64,000 nt of DNA, taken from Penium margaritaceum (taxonomy: Eukaryota > Streptophyta > Zygnematophyceae > Desmidiales > Peniaceae). The stretch lies in NCBI GenBank assembly GCA_023375785.1, contig SZWC01008524.1, positions 10,029-74,028 of the forward strand, given 5' to 3'. A program made the translations under genes and the position numbers. Positions 59,121-64,000 of the stretch are shown in pieces (position 1 is the first letter of the stretch; each line of letters starts with the position of its first letter). The notes beneath the pieces were generated by a model, which saw only the letters and a list, made by a program, of their open reading frames with translations, was not told where the DNA came from and made no database searches.

Positions 59121-59185
59121 GTTGGTTATTGTCACAAACACATGCAAGTGCCCTCTTGTCTCCATTCATGCACACACCTCACCAC

Positions 59186-59707
59186 TGTAGGTGATTGAAC
59201 TGGATTAAGGCTCCCTGGTGCAAGACTGTGGTGCAGCATGAAGTGCACAGTGGAGGTGCCCCCATCAAGCTGCCAAGTGGTGGCTTCAGCACCAGCCTTG
59301 TCACAAGCCTTAGTTTAGTAATAACCTCACATGCCAAAATGGGGATACAACTTGTAGGATTGCATGCTTGCTAGTTGATTGAATACTTGCATGTTCCTAG
59401 AGTGGTGAACCGGGTTGCTGATCCCTCGGGACCACACGTCTGGCTTGTGCCGACGTGTGAGAAACCGCCTGGAGCTCGCTCGCTCCAGGGTCGGGTTCGA
59501 TCCCTGGGTGGCGGCCGGGCCCCACGACGAGTGCCTCGCGTGGGTGGCCCGGTCAACTGGCTCTCACCACCTCGCTCACTACTCACTCTCGTTAAGCTGT
59601 GTCTTAATTGCTTCCAAGTTTCTTTGTCTTGAGCGTTCCTCGATCCATGGCATGCTTCATTGCTTGCCACTCACTTGCTTGCTAGCATAGTGCTTGTGGC
59701 TACCTAC
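59186..59707 (+). repeat. candidate 5' LTR of the second Copia element
   Basis: The end at 59707 is fixed by the abutting primer site. The start is chosen because TGTAGGT mirrors ACCTAC at the end; no second LTR is in the window to confirm it. Inside lies TGGTGAACCGG (59403-59413) and GTTCGATCC (59495-59503), which fit pol III A and B boxes but are 90 bp apart. Confidence 0.55.
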
Positions 59708-59719
59708 TGGTATCAGAGC
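59708..59719 (+). promoter_or_regulatory. primer-binding site, initiator Met-tRNA type
   Basis: TGGTATCAGAGC directly after the LTR end. Confidence 0.9.
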
Positions 59720-59784
59720 AGGAGGGCTCCCCCTCCATTCACAACGTCCTCGGACCTCATGAGACTCACGCGTGCCACTGCTAA

Positions 59785-60490
59785 GCGACGAGTGATCCCG
59801 CACAAGCCGCAGTATGAGGCCGTGGCGGCCTAAGCAGCAGTAGCAGTAGCCATTTTGTGCAGCCGCTAGCATCGCACTCGTGAACCTTAGCACGAGACCG
59901 TGGCAGCTTAGGCAGTAGTAGCAGCCGCCATTCTGTACAGCCGCTAGCATCGAGCGACGGGTGATCCCACACAAGCCACAGCACGAGGCCGTGGCGTCCT
60001 AAGCAACAGCAGCAGCAGACATTCTGTGCAGCCGCTAGCATCCAGCGACAGGTGATCCCGCACAAGCCACAGCACGAGGCCGTGGCGGCCTAAGAAGCAG
60101 CAGCAGCAGCCATTTTGTGCAGCCGCTAGCATCGCACTCGTGAACCTTAGCATGAGACCATGGCAGCTTAGGCAGCAGCAGCAGCAGCCATTCTGTGCAG
60201 CCGCTAGCATCGAGCGACGGGTGATCCCGCACAAGTCACAGCACGAGGCCGTGGCGGCCTAAGTAGCAGCAAAAGCAGCCATTCTGTGCAGCCGCTAGCA
60301 TCGCACTCGTGAACCCTAGCACGAGACCGTGGCAGCTTAGGCAGCAGCAGCAGCCGCCATTCTGTGCAGCCACTAGCATCGACCTGTGAACCTCCTTCGA
60401 GTCACAGCTGAGCCGCGGGTGATCCCGTGCAAGGCACAGCACGAGATCGTGGCAGCCTAGGCAGCAGCAGCAGCCGCCGTTCTGTGCAGT
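59785..60490 (+). repeat. tandem repeats with CAG cores in the second Copia leader
   Basis: About eight units of 78-86 bp in two alternating types, one starting with a GGTGATCCCGCACAAGCC stretch and one with GCACTCGTGAACC. Both end in a CAG run and CCATTCTGTGCAGCCGCTAGC. Minus-strand cysteine-rich frames here are by-products. Confidence 0.85.
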
Positions 60491-60681
60491 TGCTAACTTT
60501 GCAGCCGTGACTCACGGGGCACACTCTCAATTACCTCGGGCTGCCCTGAGGTGGTCCAGCATTCAGAACGCTGGCGTCTCGGCTTGAGATCGAGCCCGCC
60601 CCTCCGTCATCCACGGCAGCTCGGGACCGTGCACGCACTGACGAGGAACTCGCGTACTACGAGGAGCGGGCAGAGAGAGAA

Positions 60682-61518
60682 GTGTGGTCGAGGGTACGTC
60701 GCAGCAGTCCGGGGTATCACCCCAGTGAAGACTACGATCCCGCTGATCACTACGCGTGGGCGGACGCAAAGGACTACGCGACTCATTGCCAGTCGGCTGA
60801 CGACGATTCCCCAACGTCGCTGGACCAACCGGCAACTGCACCACAACGGGACCACCGACCTCTTCACTCTCTGGTAAGCCCACCCATTGCCCATTGGACG
60901 CGCCAGCAACACCGCCGTGCTGTTCCCCGTGGTGCAGCTCCACCTTCTGCAGCAGCAGCATCAAAAGCCTCCGCCCCGCGTTGTGCCACATCTCCAGCCG
61001 CAACAGCTGCAGAGCCCATCTCATCCCCTAATATTCTTTCAGTAATGCAGGCTACCCTTGCATCCAGCGCTGCCGTTGCCTCTACCTTTGCAGCCACTGC
61101 ACATGCGGCACGTGCACCAGCCAGCACTGCTGCTGGTCGAGCCATTGACACGTACACTGCAGCGGTTGACCAGGGACCTTTGGCAGCAGCTGCTGTCAAC
61201 GTAGCTACTCAGATTGCTGCAGCAGCAAACGTAGTTGCATCCGCCGCAGTCGCAGCAGCCACAACACTCTCCAGTGCAGTTGACTCCGCCAACGCCTCCA
61301 CAACACAGGCAGCCTCTCTACCCTCCTCATCACCGTCAGTCATTTGGCACATACAACTGTTGGTCTTGACCGCTACAGCCATCTCCACTCTGTCAGGTGC
61401 AGCCCTGACAGGCGTAGCCTGCTTCGTTGTCACCACATCAGCTTTTGTCGCAGTTGTCGCCTCCTCAGTTGCTGCGGCACTGCCACCACTGTTCTCTCCG
61501 CACCACCGTGCGTGGTGA
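60682..61518 (+). CDS. alanine-rich open frame between leader and gag, hydrophobic C-terminus
   Basis: A 278-codon frame inside the second Copia element, upstream of Gag. The first third is polar, the middle is dominated by alanine (for example ASSAAVASTFAATAHAARAP), and the last ~50 residues are hydrophobic enough for one or two membrane segments (HIQLLVLTATAISTLSGAAL onward). I know no family for it. Copia elements do not usually carry a separate frame before gag, so it may be a chance frame in GC-rich leader DNA. A long frame on the opposite strand (61209-62144) overlaps its end and Gag, and is taken as a shadow. Confidence 0.3.
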   Translation: MWSRVRRSSPGYHPSEDYDPADHYAWADAKDYATHCQSADDDSPTSLDQPATAPQRDHRPLHSLVSPPIAHWTRQQHRRAVPRGAAPPSAAAASKASAPRCATSPAATAAEPISSPNILSVMQATLASSAAVASTFAATAHAARAPASTAAGRAIDTYTAAVDQGPLAAAAVNVATQIAAAANVVASAAVAAATTLSSAVDSANASTTQAASLPSSSPSVIWHIQLLVLTATAISTLSGAALTGVACFVVTTSAFVAVVASSVAAALPPLFSPHHRAW

Positions 61519-61691
61519 GCTTGGCCTCTCTTGTTCTCCCGCTCTCTCTGCCTTTCCTGTATTCGCGTGTTCGTGCGTTCAGGTTGTTGCCTTGCAGCGC
61601 ACTTCCAATACCGATATCTTAAATTCCCACGCCCACTGGGGCAAGGGAAACTCTGCCGAAATTTTCTCGGCAGAGTCACGCCACTTGCACA

Positions 61692-62822
61692 ATGCCGGTT
61701 GACGATGACCAATACACAACAATGCAAGCTGAGCTTCAGCGTGAGCGCACTGCATTGCAGGCAGCTCTCAGTGCTCAGCGCGCTGCTGACGAAAAATTGC
61801 GGGTTGAGCAGGCTGACCAAGAGACATTCGCCGATCACATTGTTGACTTGGTTCTGAATCGTCTGCAGCCCACATTGCATAGCACTCAGTCCGCTAGCAT
61901 TGCTGCAGCATTCTCCACCTCTCCCGCTTCCGCTTCCACTGCCGCTGGCACATCTTCCTCTGATCCACTTGTAGTTGCCGCAACCGCTGGCGCTGCTGCA
62001 GCCAAAGCCCTTGCTCCATCGGTGCAACGCAAGCCTGACTTTGATTCCACTCCACCCCATTTCACTTCCAATCATACTTTCCACTCTTGGGAGGTTCGTT
62101 TCAGTGCCTGGGTGCAAGGGGAACAACTCTGGGAATACTACCATGCACCAAATCCCTCAGCTGTTCCACCTTTTGCGCCAGTCGATTCTGAGTCGGCACG
62201 AGCGGTCCGTGCCCTCATTCGCGCCGGACCAGACAATCTCACTGATGAGATCGGATCCTACAATGTTGACACTGCACGCCGCACCCCCGCTAACCTGGTT
62301 GAGGCTTATGCCCTGATCAAGCGGCGCACGACAGTCACTGGGCATGCAGCACAGAGCGTCCTCACCGTCCAGTTCAACACGCTCTCCATGCGTGCTGACG
62401 AGACTGCTGACGCCTATTGGGCTCGCAGTCTGCGACTGCTGTGTCATCTTGGCAAGGCCGCCCCAGGCCAACTCCCTGTTGTTCTCTCCATCGTCAATGG
62501 CCTCATCCCTGAGCTCAGCGACATCTTTCACGAAGTGAAAGCCACAGAGCTGGAGCGTCTGGCGACAATTCCTGTTCATGCCGATGCACCCCCTGGAATT
62601 GGGGCCTTATGGGAGTTCACCTCCCAGCGTCTTACGAACTGGTGGAGCTCCTTGCAGAACAAACGCATTCATCGTGCAGCCGTTGCAGCAGCAGCCACCG
62701 CACTTCCTTCCTCCTCCACCTCCTCAGCCTCCACCTCGTCCTCCATCTCCACCTCTGTCACTACCTCGACCTCTCTTGCTTCCCAAGGGGGGGGGGCGTG
62801 GTGGAGGGGGTGGCAAAGGTAA
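61692..62822 (+). CDS. gag: Copia Gag (looks whole)
   Basis: 376 codons starting MPVDDDQYTTMQAELQRER. An N-terminal coiled-coil-like stretch (to about residue 50) is followed by an alanine/serine linker. The capsid-like core from about residue 115 has FHSWEVRFSAWVQGEQLWEY, then a helical region with VQFNTLSMRADETADAYWAR and VVLSIVNGLIPELSDIFHEV, matching the plant Copia Gag pattern. The tail is serine-rich. A zinc knuckle (CWNCSAAGHAAPKC) follows at about 62929-62971 in another frame. Gag forms the virus-like particle of the element. Confidence 0.85.
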   Translation: MPVDDDQYTTMQAELQRERTALQAALSAQRAADEKLRVEQADQETFADHIVDLVLNRLQPTLHSTQSASIAAAFSTSPASASTAAGTSSSDPLVVAATAGAAAAKALAPSVQRKPDFDSTPPHFTSNHTFHSWEVRFSAWVQGEQLWEYYHAPNPSAVPPFAPVDSESARAVRALIRAGPDNLTDEIGSYNVDTARRTPANLVEAYALIKRRTTVTGHAAQSVLTVQFNTLSMRADETADAYWARSLRLLCHLGKAAPGQLPVVLSIVNGLIPELSDIFHEVKATELERLATIPVHADAPPGIGALWEFTSQRLTNWWSSLQNKRIHRAAVAAAATALPSSSTSSASTSSSISTSVTTSTSLASQGGGAWWRGWQR

Positions 62823-63589
62823 AGGCCGAGGGGGTGGCTCTGGCGGTGGCGGGTAGGGGAAGAGTGGCAAAGGTCGCGAATCTGATAGCAACGCATCCCC
62901 CTCTTCCTCCTCCAACACTGTCACTTGCTGGAACTGCAGCGCCGCTGGTCATGCGGCGCCAAAGTGCCCTCCACCACCAGATGATGCACGCCTGGCCTCC
63001 GCCATGCGTGCTCACTAGGCACGCTCTTCAGGGTCTAGTGGCGGCTCTGCCCGCTCCTCCACCTCCGCGGAGTCCAGTCGTGGCTCGGCACACGCTTCTT
63101 CTCCATTGTCTACAACAGCTGCCTACAGCACTGCCCTCTCTTCACCTTCTCCATCCGCACCCTGGGGTTGGCCCCCAGGGTTTGGCGGCCCTGTCTACTT
63201 CGGGCCTCCCTCTGGCTTCTACTCACCTCCAACATGGGCTTCCTCCACCCCTGGTGCCCAACTACCCTCCTCTACCGCACTCATCACCGGACCACCTAAG
63301 GACGACCGCCAGCTGGAATCTGCGCTCTCTCACGCAGTTCACCAGCGTCACCTCCGTGATCAGGGAGGTGAGAGTGTATGTTTGGTTGAGGAGGGCCTTG
63401 CGTGTGCTGTTGACTCGTCTCTTTGTGGACCCCCCCCGGTCATGTTCAGGGGTGTCCCCTAGTTGACGTCCCATGGATTGAGGAGTGGTAGTCGTACAGT
63501 CTCCCTCATTGCCTTGCCGCTTGTGGTCAGCGCCTCTTTCCTCGTTCTGCCATTGCCACTGTGAGTCGTGACCCTGCATCTGTCTGTGT

Positions 63590-63950
63590 GACGGGTGGCT
63601 TCTGGATTCTTGATTCAGGGGCCACCCACCACATGACTTCCTGTCGTTCAGCGTTTTTGTCGCTGGGTCCTGTTGGCTCTGTTCACTTTGTACGCACTGG
63701 CTCTGGCCACCTTCTCCCTGTCCAGGGTGTTGGTGTCGTCCGTTTTGTTGGCCCTGGGGGGGAGCTCTTCCTCCCTGACGTTCTCTATGTGCCCGCTCTT
63801 GAGCTCAGTCTGCTGTCTGTTACGACACTCGACGACCAGGGCATGGACTTCTCATCCAGTCGGGGTATTACCTCTGTTATGCATCGCACTACTGGTCGTG
63901 TCTTACTGCGTGGCACTCGTTGTGACCGTCTGTTCTGCGTGCCCTCGTTT
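63590..63950 (+). pseudogene. Copia protease start of the second element
   Basis: FWILDSGATHHMTSCRSAF holds the aspartic protease active-site signature DSGA. LPVQGVGVVRFVGPGGELFL and LELSLLSV follow, as in the element at 11 kb. The frame is cut by the N at 63953 and the window end. Confidence 0.85.
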
Positions 63951-64000
63951 CCNCGTTTGTGTCGCTGGGTCCTGTTGGCTCTGTTCGCTTTGTACGCACT
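63652..64000 (+). repeat. duplication around the N at 63953
   Basis: The 47 bases after the N (63954-64000) repeat 63652-63698 at an offset of 302. Same pattern as at 15245, so probably an assembly join artefact. Confidence 0.8.

Larger units (their letters stand above)
46357..59185 (+). mobile_element. Gypsy LTR-retrotransposon (fossil), interrupted by two other elements
   Basis: A 563-bp 5' LTR (46357-46919, TGTTA...TAACA) is followed by a Met-tRNA-like primer site, gag, protease, reverse transcriptase, RNase H, then integrase, the Gypsy order. The reading is interrupted by a 490-bp insert at 49912-50401 and a 6.9-kb LTR element at 51636-58581. The integrase C-terminal end (VFHISRLK) is at about 59070-59095. 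No matching 3' LTR is seen: a Copia LTR starts at about 59186. It is old and heavily broken, with more than ten interruptions besides the insertions. The family also left the fossil at 2925-4491. Confidence 0.9.
59186..64000 (+). mobile_element. second Copia LTR-retrotransposon, 5' part
   Basis: A candidate 522-bp LTR (59186-59707, TGTAGGT...ACCTAC) is followed directly by a Met-tRNA primer site, a CAG-rich tandem-repeat leader, an alanine-rich open frame, a Gag frame, a zinc knuckle and the start of the protease. The element runs off the right edge. Protease and linker resemble those of the element at 11107-19190, so the two are related lineages. The Gag frame looks whole. Breaks are few in the visible part. 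Confidence 0.85.

Noticed and set aside
59403-59520. tRNA gene
   Set aside because: A- and B-box-like motifs are about 90 bp apart and no cloverleaf with acceptor stem pairing is visible.
59785-60490. Cysteine-rich minus-strand frames
   Set aside because: They arise from the tandem CAG-core repeats read on the opposite strand.
61209-62144. 311-codon minus-strand frame
   Set aside because: It lies opposite the Gag frame and the upstream frame and shows no domain; the Gag reading explains the conservation.

Overview
The window looks like nuclear DNA of a streptophyte, most likely a charophyte alga such as Chara. This is inferred. At the left edge, on the minus strand, lies the first exon of a PIN-type auxin efflux carrier. 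It is the only host protein gene I can recognise. A decayed 5' end of 18S rRNA, initiator-Met-tRNA primer sites in the LTR elements and a very repeat-rich landscape fit the same picture. Single Ns at 15245, 52609 and 63953 and an N run at 53085-53408 show a gapped draft assembly.

Layout. 1-190: start of the PIN gene, reading leftwards out of the window; 191-2600 is its upstream flank with nothing else I can name. 2610-4491: LTR remnants and a decayed minus-strand Gypsy integrase end. 4500-4668: 18S 5' fragment, followed by spacer-like DNA with two 169-bp direct repeats to about 5898. 5899-45455: mostly an 11-bp satellite in five blocks (about 24.5 kb, 38% of the window), broken by several things: a stretch with four ~365-bp G-run units (9745-11106), a full-length Copia element (11107-19190), a minus-strand gag-only LTR element (31666-35286), an unknown 327-bp insert (40511-40837) and a SINE-like insert (41508-41768). 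45735-59185: inverted LTR pieces and a decayed Gypsy element, itself interrupted by a 490-bp MITE-like insert and by a 6.9-kb minus-strand gag-only LTR element with a clean AGACT target duplication. 59186-64000: the 5' part of a second Copia element, running off the right edge.

The window is therefore a gene edge facing a satellite and nested-retrotransposon block. The most unusual parts are the strictly phased 11-bp satellite with a recurring three-unit variant, its contact with rDNA-like spacer, the CAG-rich leaders directly after the primer site in three separate LTR elements, and the 365-bp fold-back repeats. All LTR elements here are treated as fossils. Apart from PIN exon 1, no functional host protein, tRNA or CRISPR feature could be supported.
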